Origin: Sweltsa coloradensis
Taxonomy: Eukaryota; Arthropoda; Insecta; Plecoptera; Chloroperlidae
Length of the DNA: 64,000 bases
Reading direction: 5' to 3'
NCBI GenBank assembly: GCA_024449915.1
Contig: JAMZAV010000808.1
Span: forward strand, 62,001 to 126,000
Every line of letters starts with the position of its first letter. Positions within the stretch are counted from its first letter, which is position 1. The notes beneath the pieces were generated by a model, which was given only the letters and a program-made list of their open reading frames with translations, was not told where the DNA came from and made no database searches. The position numbers were made by a program, and so were the translations under genes. Positions 10,451-20,814 of the stretch are shown one piece after another.

Positions 10451-10748
10451 GCCACTTATAAAGAAAGTTAGTACAAGGGTCATAATTTTCCTATTTGCTC
10501 CTTCCAATGATTATTTATAAAATGTTGTATTTGCGGCGGGTCAGTACAACTTATAGTTAAATATAATTATTGAAAAAGGTTAAAGTAATTACAGTTTTAG
10601 TGGAAAGCTTTGTTTACGGTAATGGAAAAGTTTGTCCCTGTTGGTGAAAGTTGTGTGTGTGATGTTTGTTTATGTGATATTTTTTGCACCAACTCTCGTT
10701 AGCGACGCCAGTGACTAAGGACCATGAATTTGGGGTTGGCGACGGTTA
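10451..10748. other. Unassigned sequence
   Basis: No gene or repeat recognised. Confidence 0.4.
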
Positions 10749-11030
10749 GACGACGACGTGAGAAACTAGGGCGCTTCAACCGGTTAGGTCATATTGCGCC
10801 GCCTTCGAATGAAAGTAAATGAGAGGAGTTAATTAAGATATGTTTGATGATTAGATTGTTTTCTAAGTGTATAAATAACAAAATAAATTGATGGTGATGA
10901 AAGTAATAGCAAAATAAAAGTTATGTATGTGAATGAAAAGCCAATGTGTACCAATGTGTGTGTGGTCAAAGTGTATGATGTGAAATAAATTTTGTTAAAT
11001 AGATTACTATGGATGAGAAATTGAACTACA
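10749..11030 (-). mobile_element. RepB copy
   Basis: GACGACGTGAGAAACTAGGG, core, then the body with GATGTGAAATAAATTTTGTT. Confidence 0.82.
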
Positions 11031-11160
11031 AGTGTAAATGATTAACTAGGAAAACGCTTAAGTCCCGCCGCGTTGTTGGATAAGCGTAATTGGTGCATTG
11101 AGCTGCCATGTGTTATACGGATTTTCTGTTGTTCTGTGAAAAAATCATTACTAAGTTGAA

Positions 11161-11542
11161 TTTTTTTTTTGTTTTTTTTTTGTTTATTTGGATTAAGGAC
11201 GCGTCAACCGTTAGGTCATAATGCACCACTCTAGCCTAAGGGGGGTAGGAGGAGGAACCCATGCTGAACAGAACCAGCCACGGGTAAGGGGAGGAAGGGG
11301 GGTTTCTCACGTCGCGGTCGTCATCGTCTTTGTCATCGTTCGTTGTGTCATTGTCATCGTCGCCGGGGGGTCGTCAAAGGAAGGTCCCCGACGACGATTG
11401 CCAGAGCTCGCCTCTAGTTTGGGGAGTAAGATACTCCGCTCTTACTAGCTGATGTTTGCAAGGTGGACTTTTTCTCTTGAATCGCCTTTTACGATTAGCA
11501 GAGCCATGCTCTGGGCCAATTCTACCCCGGGCCAGACGGGGG
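11161..11542 (-). mobile_element. RepA copy inside RepD
   Basis: T-run and GTTTATTTGG to GGGCCAGACGGGGG. The flanking RepD tandem-unit sequence (GAAAAAATCATTAC) shows it landed in RepD. Confidence 0.85.
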
Positions 11543-11569
11543 AAAAGGTGCCGGGTTCCTTGAATAATA

Positions 11570-11625
11570 TAATATAATAATATATAATATAATATATATA
11601 TATATAATAATATAAAAAAACGAAA
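11570..11625. repeat. (TA)n-rich simple repeat
   Basis: Run of TAATATAATATAT variants. Confidence 0.9.
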
Positions 11626-12150
11626 AAATTCGATTGCGCACAAATTTTACACGAATATATTAATTCATAAAATTAAGGTTCTATGAAAAAATCATTACAA
11701 TAGGATAAAGCATGTAGGTGTTATAAGTCAAAGAATTGTTTTAAAAAAGAAAAAAAACGTAAAATTTCGATTTTCATGAGAAATAATTTTTCGATTGCGC
11801 TCAAATTTTACACGCATATATAAATTCATAAAATTAAGGTTCTGTGCAAAAATCATTATATTCGGATAAAGCATGTAGGTGTTATAAGTAAAATAAAAAT
11901 TAAAAAAAAAACGAATAAAATCGTAAAATTGCAATTTTCATGAGAAATAACTTTTCGATTATGCTCAAAAACGTGGCAGTTCTAAGTTAAGAGATTTCAA
12001 AGGTCTCCAGAAAATTTCATCGCAATTGGAGTATCGGTTTAGCCGGAATCGTGTTCACAGACACACAAAAATACAAAAAGATAAAAAAACATTCCGGATT
12101 TTTTTCTTTAGTGTAGTAGAATGAAATCTTCGCTTCGCTCATCCAATAAG

Positions 12151-12435
12151 TCTTTAGTTGGAGATTGACAGAGCCTAGCTGGCCGAAGTGGTGTTTGAAA
12201 AATGTTCTATTGATATTTGTATTTTTGTTTGTTTGTGTATCCGTTGAGAACGTATCAAACTGTTGGTTAGTTTGTTTGAAGGACTAGTATTTGTTTGGCT
12301 GCGAAGCCCAGTCAATATTTATAGCTATAAACGATTGGACACAATTTTATAGTGCTTGGTATCTAAAAGCATATTTTATTAAGGTTTAGTGACGCATATG
12401 TTAGAAAAGTAACAAAAAAAACGTCAACCAAATCT
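12151..12435. other. Unassigned sequence
   Basis: Nothing recognised. Confidence 0.4.
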
Positions 12436-12750
12436 AACGACGATATGAGAATCTAGGGTGCTTCAACCATGGTAGGTCAATTATTACGCTGCCTTTGATA
12501 TTGTTAGCTAATAAATTGAGTTTGTTGTGTGTTTGATGATTATATTATTTTCTAAGTCTCTAAAAGAATATTAAATAGAGAGATGATAATGAATGGAAAA
12601 GTTTTTTATTAAGGGTGCGTCAACCGTTATGTCATAATGCGCACGCTAATAGCCTACAGGAGGATTCTACAGTTTCAGTCGTTGATTTTATTAGGGTTTA
12701 AGGGGCGTCAAACCGTTAGGTTCATATTGCACCTTGTGATAATTAGTATT
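12436..12750 (-). mobile_element. RepB copy with RepA/RepB core fragments
   Basis: RepB 12436-12605, then core-only fragments at 12608-12668 (RepA type) and 12690-12745. Confidence 0.65.
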
Positions 12751-12762
12751 ATTAGAAATTTA

Positions 12763-13265
12763 TAACAAGTTTTTTCCAAAGAGAAAACGTAAGAGTGACT
12801 GGTGGAACGCAGCGTGGACAGCTTGTGTGGTCAGAACCAGCCACAACAAGGGGAGGCATGGACGTGGTGGACCGGGGGCATGGGTGCCGGAGGCAGGGGA
12901 TCAGGGGCCGGGGGATCGGGTCGGGTCGGGGGGGGACAGTAGGCTGTGGCGAAATCAGGCCGGTCTCAGGCAAAGGCCAGTGGGAAAGGGAGGGTATGGG
13001 GAGGAGGGATTGGTGGTTCCACCACGTCGTGGTCGTCTTCGTCTGTGTTATCGTCCGTGTTGTCATTGTCGTCGTCGTCGTCGGGAAGGTTGTCAAGGGG
13101 AAGGGTATGTTCCCCGACGACGACCGCCAGAGCTCGCCTCTAGATTCGGGGAGTAATATACTCCCCTCTTGCTAGCTGATGTTTGCAAGGTGGACTTTTC
13201 TCTTGAATCGCCTTGTACGATTAGCAGAGCCATGCTCTGGGCCTATTCCACCCCGGACCCAGACG
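12763..13265 (-). mobile_element. RepA long subfamily (RepA-L) copy
   Basis: Contains a purine-rich extra segment of about 150 bp (GGGGGCATGGGTGCCGG..., CAGGCCGGTCTCAGG) between the CAGAACCAGCCACAA block and the CACGTCGTGGTCGTC block that ordinary RepA lacks. The same segment occurs at 54112-54415 and, shorter, at 53210-53500. Confidence 0.75.
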
Positions 13266-13269
13266 GAAG

Positions 13270-13487
13270 ACGTTTCAGTCGTCATGTCGTCATCGTCATC
13301 GGGGAGGTCGTCAAGGGAAAGAGGAAGTGTCCCCGATGACGATTGCAAGGGCGCGCCTCTAGTTTCAGGGAGTAATATACTACGCTCTTTCTAGCTGATG
13401 TTTGCGAGGTGGACTTTTTCTCTTCAATCGTCTTTTACGATAAACAGAGCCATGCTCTGAGCCAATTCTACCCCGGGCCCAAACGGG
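13270..13487 (-). mobile_element. RepA 5' part with compensated hairpin
   Basis: Hairpin arms ATCGTCATCGGGGA (13292-13305) and TCCCCGATGACGAT (13330-13343) are perfectly complementary but differ from the canonical pair in both arms. Confidence 0.85.
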
Positions 13488-13599
13488 TGGTAAATTAAGT
13501 TACACAAATTACTTCGAATGAGAAGGTTTTAAGATTTTGCACCGTAATCATTTAAAAGAAATTCTTCTTATCATTGGCAGAGATCAAATTGCATGTGTT

Positions 13600-13731
13600 T
13601 TAGGTTTATTTGGATTAAGGGCGCGTTAACCGTTAGGTCATGACGCGCCACTCTAGCCTAGGGAATATGGAGAGGAGGGGCCCATGCTGGTCAGAACCAA
13701 CCACGGGTAGGGGGAGGACGGGGGGTTTCTG
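13600..13731 (-). mobile_element. RepA, poly(A)-proximal part
   Basis: GTTTATTTGGATTAAGGGCGC to GGGGGGTTTCT, then replaced by RepC. Confidence 0.78.
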
Positions 13732-13734
13732 TTC

Positions 13735-13925
13735 GAAAATTACCAAGGGGACCAACGGCTTAACGTCCCATCCGAAAGGACGGTGTAACCATGACAGTCA
13801 TATAGGTTCCTCCACTAACCCGGACTGCCGAGCAGACGTCAAGGAGTAAGAAGCCGTTACACTAGCTCTCGAACCCTCCATATGCTCTAACCAGCGGTAT
13901 ACGTGAGTTTCAGGGCAGAGCGACA
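13735..13925 (+). repeat. RepC copy
   Basis: CCCGGACTGCCGAGCAGACG...GAAGCCGTTACACTA...CTCTAACCAGCGGTATA recurs at 55505-55650. Orientation is arbitrary; no coding frame shared. Confidence 0.65.
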
Positions 13926-13939
13926 ATCTTCAAGAGATA

Positions 13940-14026
13940 GTAATTGGATGAGCGTAGCGAGCGAAGCGAAGATTCCATTCTACTACACTGGAGAAAAAAA
14001 TCCGGAATGTTTTCTTTTTCTTTTTT

Positions 14027-14074
<48 letters not shown>

Positions 14075-14940
14075 TTTTTGTATCTTGTTGTGTCAGTGAA
14101 CCGGCTAAACCGATACTCCGATTGCGATGAAATTTTATGGAGACCTTCGAAATCTCTGAACTTAGAAATGCACTGTACGAAAAATCGATCAAAAAATTAT
14201 TTCTCTTGAAAATCGCAATTTTTCGTTTTTTTTTGTTTTTTTTTGTTTGTTTTTTGTATTTTTGTGTGTTTGTTAACGCGATTCCGGCTAAACCGATACT
14301 CCAATTGCGATGAAATTTTCTGGAGACCTTTGAAATCTTTGAACTTAGAACTGCCACCTTTTTGAGCGCAATCGAAAAATTATTTCTCATGAAAATCGCA
14401 ATTTTACGATTTTTTTTCGTTTTTCTTGATTTTTCTGTTTGTATTTTTGTGTGTTTGTTAACACGATTCCGGCTAAACCAAGACTCCAATCGCAATGAAA
14501 TTTTCTGGAGACCTTCGAAATCTTTGAACTTAGACCTGCCACGTTTTTGGGTACAATCGAAGAAATATTTCTCATGAATATAGTACTTTTACGATTTTTT
14601 TCGATTTTTGATGCGATATTTTCGTGACATTTGGGCCTATTCTGACCAAACGGGTGGGGCTACAACGTTCATATTTCACATGGACATTAAAGTAATGGTG
14701 ATGTATTGCTTTTTGAAAGAAAAAAATTGAAAAAGTTAGCCAGAATCCATAGAAATAAAGGTTTTAATATGAGTTTTTTTAGGTTTATAATAACAAGTAA
14801 CAAGTAACAATAGAAACTTGACAACAATCACCTACAATGCGTTCAAAAAGCACTTGCAAAGGAAAAGTGGTCCTACAAATTCTGAAAACTTACAAAAAAG
14901 CTCATCCATCAACGCGGCGGGACTATAGCGTTTTCCTGGT
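13940..14940 (+). mobile_element. RepD copy with three tandem units
   Basis: Runs from ATTGGATGAGCG to GCGGCGGGACTATAGCGTTT. It contains three units of 183-185 bp anchored on CCGGCTAAACC at 14101, 14284 and 14469. Inverted GGATGAGC/GCTCATCC occur near the two ends. A long minus-strand ORF through it is driven by the TTTC run and unit periodicity, not by a protein family. Confidence 0.72.
14010..14078. repeat. (TTTC)n microsatellite
   Basis: At least 12 uninterrupted TTTC units inside RepD. Confidence 0.95.
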
Positions 14941-15504
14941 TCTATATTGACACACTGTAATATTCTTCAATCGATTTTATTCGGAACAGACAATTTCATA
15001 AAAAATATGAAACATTACTTCACTCAAATTTTATATAAGTTAATGCTTATAATATAAGACACTTCTTATTTCCGAGCAGTTGAAACACAATTTCATGGTT
15101 ACATTTTTTACCCTCTTGGATATGGTGGCGACACTGCCTTCTGTGACCAACTTTATGGGATCCGGTGGCGGTGCCTTCTTGATATTACACTGGAACTTTA
15201 CGATCGAGTCAGCGGTGGTTCAAGGATAATTAATTCGAGCACAGACTGTGGACTAGCTGGGAGAAATGGGTCACTCAAGATGTTGAATCCCACTGCTCGT
15301 GTCTAATTCCTGCTACAGTTTATCTTTCACTTAGAACTAGTTGGTAATTACAGAAGAAGGCAACTTATTTGTTGTGGATGGAAAAGTGATATTTCAACTT
15401 AGAGAGAATTAGAATCAAATTTAATGCATGAAGAATAATGAAAAACAGCCCCTATCACTTGTAGGCTTAAATATAAAATTTAATATTTATTTATAAGCTC
15501 CCGT
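14941..15504. other. Unassigned sequence
   Basis: No ORF of note, no repeat recognised. Confidence 0.45.
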
Positions 15505-15715
15505 TTTTTAAGTTTATTTGGATTAGGGGCGCGTCAACCGTTAGGTCATAATTCGCCACTCTAGCTTAGGGGATGTGGAGACGAAAGTTCCATTCCTTGC
15601 TGATCAGAACCGGACACGGGTATATAGGGGGGGTAGGAGAGGGGGACTTCTCACGCCGAGGTTGTCATCATCTTTGCTATCATCGTTCATACGTGTTGTC
15701 AAGGTCATTGTATCG
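15505..15715 (-). mobile_element. RepA host copy, left part
   Basis: Stops in the GTC-rich run at CATTGTATCG; appears to continue at 16075 after the inserted copy. Confidence 0.75.
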
Positions 15716-16073
15716 TTTGGTTTATTTGGATTAAGGACGCGTCAACCGTTAGGTCATAATGCACCACTCTAGCCTAAGGGGGCCCATGCTGGTCAGAACC
15801 AGCCACGGGTAAGGGGAGGAAAGGGGGGTTTCTCACGTCGCGGTCGTCATCGTCTTTGTCATCGTTCGTTGTGTCATTGTCATCGTCGCCGGGGGGTCGT
15901 CAAGGGAAGGGGACAAGGTCCCCGACGACGATTGCCAGAGCTTGCCTCTAGTTTCGGGGAGTAAGATACTCCGCTCTTTCTAGCTGATGTTTGCGAGGTG
16001 GACTTTTTCTCTTGAATCGCCTTTTACGATTAGCAGAGCCATGCTCTGGGCCAATTCTACCCCGGGCCCAGAC
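15716..16073 (-). mobile_element. RepA copy nested in RepA
   Basis: TTTGGTTTATTTGG to GGGCCCAGACGGG; ATCG on both sides may be a short target duplication. Confidence 0.85.
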
Positions 16074-16230
16074 GGGATCGTCGTTGTCTTCGTCAAGGGG
16101 ATGCGGAGGGGTTCCCGACGACGATCGCTCTCCTCTAGTTTCAGGGAGTACTAAAGTTAAGTTTATAAGTTTATGAGGTCTAAGGTCGCGTCAACCGTAA
16201 GGTCATATTGCGCCTCCTGCGATATTGTAG
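16074..16230 (-). mobile_element. RepA host copy, right part, then core fragment
   Basis: TCGTCGTTGTCTTCGTCAAGG continues the 15505 copy; a RepB-like core follows at 16180-16230. Confidence 0.65.
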
Positions 16231-16555
16231 TTCAGTAGTTATAGTTATTAACTATATTATTTTGAGTGGAAATGGACTTTCTCTTTCCTCGCATTTTTAC
16301 TGATAATAATTTTTTAGAATGCAAAACATAGTTATATGTGTTTGTGTTTAATGCAGTTATTTATATCGTATTTTTAATTATTTAACACATTTAAAACTAT
16401 TATCTGTTATAAACATGTTTAAATTCGTATATTTTAATAGAGATAACCAAACAATTATCATCTAAACGTTTTAGAATTCCGTTTGTATATGTGCTATTTT
16501 TGTTTAATTGGATCGACTTTACCGTTATTTTGCAGGTTATTCCGCTCGCTAGAAG
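16231..16555. other. Unassigned A/T-rich sequence left of the LTR element
   Basis: Weak RepA-like GTTTAATTGGAT near 16502; otherwise nothing recognised. Confidence 0.45.
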
Positions 16556-16560
16556 GTTAC

Positions 16561-16790
16561 TGTTGTGTACTGAGTGTGCAGTGATTGTGGTGTTCTAAGA
16601 GGCAGTGGTTCCAAATGACACCAACAGTCTTGGTGATGGCTTTTTGTCTTATATTGTTGTGAGATGAAGTGAGCTGTTTGAATTGTATAAAGTGTTGTTT
16701 TTATATTATTAAAATGATTAGTAATTAAATATAAAGAAGTGTATTTATATTTGATTATGTTACAAGGTAGACTAACTACCATACGTAACA
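16561..16790 (+). repeat. 5' LTR
   Basis: 230 bp beginning TGTTGTGTAC and ending CATACGTAACA, so the ends form the TGTT...AACA inverted terminus. It is repeated almost exactly at 19499-19727. AT-rich 3' half; no confident promoter assigned. Confidence 0.95.
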
Positions 16791-16792
16791 TT

Positions 16793-16803
16793 TGGCGACG
16801 AGG
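16793..16803 (+). other. Primer binding site, tRNA-Ser (GCT type)
   Basis: TGGCGACGAGG, 2 nt after the 5' LTR, is complementary to the 3' end of animal tRNA-Ser(GCT) including CCA (from memory of that tRNA). It primes minus-strand cDNA. Confidence 0.8.
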
Positions 16804-16898
16804 ATTAGTGATTTAATTCACGCATCACGAGCACAGGTCCACCTTGTCAGGCTTAGGCCCAAGGTATAGACAAACTTAGAGATGGCAACATTGGAGTG

Positions 16899-17610
16899 AT
16901 GGAACAATTTGACGCAGAGGAAGGTAGACCAATGGCATCATGGACACTCTATGAAGAACGCCTTGATTTCTATTTCGAAGCAAATAACATAACCAGTGAT
17001 AAGAGGAAACGAGCTGTGCTGTTTACCGTTTGTGGCCCTGCTACTTATGCGACAATACGCTCACTCGTGTCCTCAGCCTTACCAAACACAGTTTCTTACA
17101 AGGACATTCTAACCACTGTGAAACTACATTTCACCCTACGCCATCTGAAAATTGTCCAGCGATTTAAATTCCATAAGAGGAATCAGCGAGCACAGGAGTG
17201 TATATCAGCATACATAGCTGAACTGCGGCACTTGGCAGAGCATTGTAATTTTGGAACCACTTGGATTCCATGCTGCGAGACCGTCTTGTCTGTGTGTTCA
17301 GGACGAACAGCTGCAACGCAAGTTCCTGTCAACCACATCTTTATCTTTTGAGTCCGCACAGAAGTATGCACTGGCAGCAGAGGCTGCTACGCTCCAAGCG
17401 CAAGAATTACGTACCAGCCAGGCAGGTAATCATTCTACTAGTTTTAATACTACGGTTAATCAGTTAAACAACGCCAGAAGTCTACAAGTTCTGAACGGAA
17501 GCCATGTTTCCGCTGTGGGGACACACACCCTCCAGAAACTTGCCATTTTATCCAGGCTGTCTGTCGGTGTTGTAAGAGAACTGGACACATTGAACGTGTT
17601 TTGCTACAGT
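16899..17610 (+). pseudogene. gag, frameshifted
   Basis: ATG at 16899 opens a frame that matches insect Ty3/gypsy capsid proteins (W..Y.ERLDFYFEAN near the start, then LRHLAEHCNFG). The frame breaks near 17255-17262, runs briefly in a second frame (SMLRDRLVC) and shifts again near 17293-17300. Two CCHC-like zinc-knuckle motifs, the nucleocapsid RNA-binding part, lie at about 17500-17605 in yet another frame. At least three shifts make it non-functional as read. Confidence 0.85.
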
Positions 17611-17799
17611 AAGGCCAAGTCTTCTAACCAAAATGTCCAGCCAGTCCAGCTAAAGCCTAGTTTTAGAGGCAGGAAGGAAGGAAACAGGACTGTTCACGGT
17701 GAGCATACACACTCCATTGTGGAAAACACATGCGAAGAAGTAGATCAGATAAGTGAGGCTAGAAATGTTTACATTTTAAACACAATGTTCCTGAGGGCA

Positions 17800-18115
17800 G
17801 AGACACTACAACAGTATCAGTGTTACTTAATGACAAGCCAGTCCAAATGGAGATAGACTCAGGGTCTGCATGCTCTATCATTGGTTTTAGCGCATTGTTG
17901 AATTATTCCAAGATACTGTTGAAATCCGACCCTTTTCGAAGACACTGCGCACGTGGTCCAAACAACAGCTACATGTTAAAGGCATGTGTACTGTACAGCT
18001 AGTTTCAACGGTCATAAGTGTGACCTACCACTCACTGTTGTTGATGGCAATGGCAGTCCACTTTTGGGTCGTGACTGGTTCCCACACCTGGGAATTCAAA
18101 TCGCTCTTAATGGAG
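17800..18115 (+). pseudogene. Retropepsin (aspartic protease) remnant
   Basis: The catalytic DSG triad is at 17856-17864 (context EIDSGSACSIIG) and the C-terminal LLGRDW motif at about 18064-18081. The two parts are separated by a stop and frame change near 18000. It processes Gag-Pol in the family; here it is broken. Confidence 0.85.
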
Positions 18116-18119
18116 TTCA

Positions 18120-18475
18120 CCAGACACGAGTTGAAAGTTTAACCGAAATACTTAAACAGTACGAGGAAGTATTTTCCGAGGACATTGGTCAGTACAATGG
18201 ACCTGAGGTACACATTGATGTAGATCCAACGGTTTTACCTAAGTTCTACAAAGCTCGCCCAGTAACCATTTGCATTACGACCAAGGTTGGATGAAGCTTT
18301 AGATAAACTGGTATGTAAGGACATTCTACGACCAGTAGCCCTACGTCATTCACGCTGGGCACCCCTATTATTCCCGTTATTAAACAGAATGGTGATATAC
18401 GAATTTGTGGTGACTATAAAGGAGCTACAGGAGAATACCCTTTACAAAACAAAGTGGAGGCTATGAAGAAAGCAC
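18120..18475 (+). pseudogene. Reverse transcriptase remnant, core deleted
   Basis: The N-terminal finger region is recognisable (KQNGDIRICGDYK at about 18384-18420). It is followed within about 45 nt by a thumb/connection-like segment (VEAMKKAPAPTN, about 18452-18490), so the palm with its YxDD motif and the RNase H domain are missing. The ORF is also interrupted near 18290. Confidence 0.8.
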
Positions 18476-18489
18476 CTGCACCTACCAAC

Positions 18490-19230
18490 AAGACAGAATT
18501 GGCTCCTCCACGTTCGTGGGGGCGTTCGGAAAAAACCCTGGTCTCGCCTCCATATTGATTTTGTGGGCCCCTTCCAGGGAAAGACATTCCTTATTGTGGT
18601 AGATTCCAATACAAAGTGGTTGGAGGTCATTCCTGTTTAATTCCATGGCTGCAACAACGGTTATTAACAAGCTTGCGAGCCTATTTGCGACTCATGGTTT
18701 ACCGACATAATCGTTTCTGACAACAAGGCATCGTTCACAGCAAATGAATTCCAGCAGTTCTGCTCAGACAACGGAATTAAAAGCATACGAGTCGCTCCGT
18801 ATCATCCCGCATCAAATGGTCAGGCCGAACGTATGGTGCAGTCCGCCAAGGGAGCCTTGAAGACTATTGTAGTGGCAGCTGGGAAATCAGACTGGCACGA
18901 TATTTGTTAAACCAACATCTGACTCCACTTTCAACAACAGGTGTTAGCCTGCAGAAGCTCTAATGCACAGGAGACCTCGTTCACAGTTAGACCGTCTACA
19001 TCCTGATTCACTTGATGAGTCCCGTACCCAGCAGGTAGAAACAGAAAACAATTTACTAGCGGAATTGGGAGCAAGAAGTTTCGGAACTGGAGATCTTGTC
19101 TACATGAGAACTTACTCCCAAGGACCAAAATGGATTCCAGCCGTGATAACAGAGCGCACTGGACCGGTATCATATGCAGTCGGCACAGAAGATGGTGTAT
19201 CCAGACGTCATGTGGATCAAACTACGAGCC
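18490..19230 (+). pseudogene. Integrase remnant with DDE residues and GPY/F-like end
   Basis: Catalytic-core motifs appear in changing frames: HIDFVGPF (first Asp, about 18556), VSDNKASF (second Asp, about 18715) and NGQAERM (Glu, about 18817-18837). A C-terminal part in the ORF from 18963 ends in a GPVSYAV segment typical of the GPY/F module. The zinc-binding N-terminus is absent, lost with the deletion before 18520. Confidence 0.85.
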
Positions 19231-19487
19231 CGAGTTCAAACTCTACTTCAGTGGACGTTTCCGCAAACGGCTCTGAAAACTTCACCGACACCCAGTACCC
19301 AACTGTGGCATTGCACCAACAATTGCAGACACTGTTGATAACAGTGAAACCCCAACTGAAGATATTCCCACATTCCGGCAACTGCCATTACCGACATCAC
19401 CTACAGCACTTAAGTCTACTGCAACCCGGCCTCACCGAGAGACACGCCGCTCTGCATATTAAACATATTATTGTTAAACTAATCTTA

Positions 19488-19498
19488 GTGGGGAGAAA
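19488..19498 (+). other. Polypurine tract
   Basis: GTGGGGAGAAA directly abuts the 3' LTR, the expected plus-strand primer position. Confidence 0.75.
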
Positions 19499-19727
19499 TG
19501 TTGTGTACTGAGTGTGCAGTGATTGTGGTGTTCTAAGAGGCAGTGGTTCCAAATGACACCAACAGTCTTGGTGATGGCTTTTTGTCTTATTTGTTGTGAG
19601 ATGAAGTGAGCTGTTTTGAATTGTATAAAGTGTTGTTTTTATATTATTAAAATGATTAGTAATTAAATATAAGAAGTGTATTTATATTTGATTATGTTAC
19701 AAGGTAGACTAACTACCATACGTAACA
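19499..19727 (+). repeat. 3' LTR
   Basis: 229 bp, same TGTT/AACA ends as the 5' LTR; differs by single-base indels in the TTATATTG, GCTGTTTG and ATAAAGAAG segments. Confidence 0.95.
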
Positions 19728-19731
19728 GTTA

Positions 19732-19767
19732 CCCTGGGACAATTCTACCCCAGACTAAACGGGGGTC
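19732..19767 (-). repeat. RepA end fragment at the LTR-element target
   Basis: CCTGGGACAATTCTACCCCAGACTAAACGG resembles the RepA terminus. Confidence 0.5.
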
Positions 19768-20502
19768 GTGTGTGTTATGTTTCATGTAAAAATATATAAG
19801 GAATGTGTGTGTGTTTATAAAAGAGCGGGTGATGAATCGTCGAAATTCTTCGTGGCTAACTCTGCACTGGTGCTGTACCACATATTGCTACAAACGTTCT
19901 TCCGTTGAGATATATAGCGATTTGGTCAACGCTGTGGTTGTTATCAGAACAACTTGTCGGAGATGTTGGAGAAAAAAACTCTATTGGTTAAGCATAAAAT
20001 ACTCCCAAAAACGATTTTGGTTTCAGACATCTCGTGGTCAACTCTCTGTGCACGTGATTTGTATCGCCTATTGAACTGCATTATCGATCGATGGAAGCCC
20101 CCTAGACTATTTTAAGTTATTACAATTATTTAGGGGCCTTTGAATGACTCTTGGTCAACAAAATAGTCACTATCTAGAAGAAAACAAAAAGCGGAAAACA
20201 AACTGTGGTTAGCAACCGCTGGTTGACAGTTTAGAGAATCAATTGAAATAAATTGGAAACTAACGCAAAGGTAAGAACTAAGGCCTTAACTTAAAGGGGT
20301 ATTCTACCGCTTAACTAAAAAAAAATATGTTTCATTCAGGCTATCTAGTAATGTGTTTAGAAATTAATAGAAACATCTTTTTGGGTCCACCATGACCCCT
20401 CCGAAATTGTCAAACGTTATTTTTCGAGCTAGGTCCCATAGGCAAAAATCTCCCAAAATAAATAACATGTGGACGTTCTTTATGCCCCTCGAATGATTTA
20501 GT
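19768..20502. other. Unassigned sequence
   Basis: An 89-codon + frame (19805-20074) shows no family signature; no repeat recognised. Confidence 0.45.
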
Positions 20503-20632
20503 TTTTTGGTTTATTTGGATTAAGGACGAATCAACCGTTTAGTCATAATGCACCACTCTAGCCTAGGGGATATGGGGAGGATAGGCCCATGTTGGACAGA
20601 ACCAGCCACGGGTAAGGGGAGACCTTAAAGGA
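20503..20632 (-). mobile_element. RepA, poly(A)-proximal part
   Basis: TTTTTTGGTTTATTTGG to CACGGGTAAGGGGAG. Confidence 0.75.
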
Positions 20633-20814
20633 TTTTGATCCAAAAAAATATTGGCCATTATTAAAGTACCGGTACTCGACAGCCTTTTCTGTAAATCTTT
20701 GATATTTTGTTTTGTAATTTGTTTAAGTGGTTCGGTCAAAATAATTATGCTGATTACCAAGAAGGGTGATTTTGGAATGCATATTTTTGCATGTTTGACT
20801 GTAACTTTGTGCAC

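Larger units (their letters stand above)
11035..12150 (-). mobile_element. RepD copy, split by RepA
   Basis: Minus-strand copy: its right-end motif CGCGGCGGGACT lies at about 11062-11075 and its left-end motif TTGGATGAGCGAAGCGAAG at about 12130-12150. The 11540-11950 part holds two A/T-rich tandem units with a 161-bp period (anchors 11631 and 11792). Small minus-strand ORFs here are by-products of the repeat. Confidence 0.7.
16561..19727 (+). mobile_element. Ty3/gypsy-type LTR retrotransposon, internally deleted
   Basis: Complete 3167-bp insertion: LTR 230 bp, PBS, gag, protease, reverse transcriptase remnant, integrase, polypurine tract, LTR 229 bp. Both borders are flanked by the 5-bp duplication GTTAC (16556-16560 and 19728-19732). 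Order protease-RT-integrase places it in Ty3/gypsy (Metaviridae). The LTRs differ only by three 1-bp indels that I can see, implying recent insertion, while the coding region is frameshifted and lacks most of RT/RNase H. It was therefore either copied in trans as a defective element or decayed quickly. Confidence 0.93.

Noticed and set aside
13983..14495. 170-codon minus-strand Lys-rich protein
   Set aside because: Arises from the (TTTC)n run and the 183-bp tandem units of RepD.
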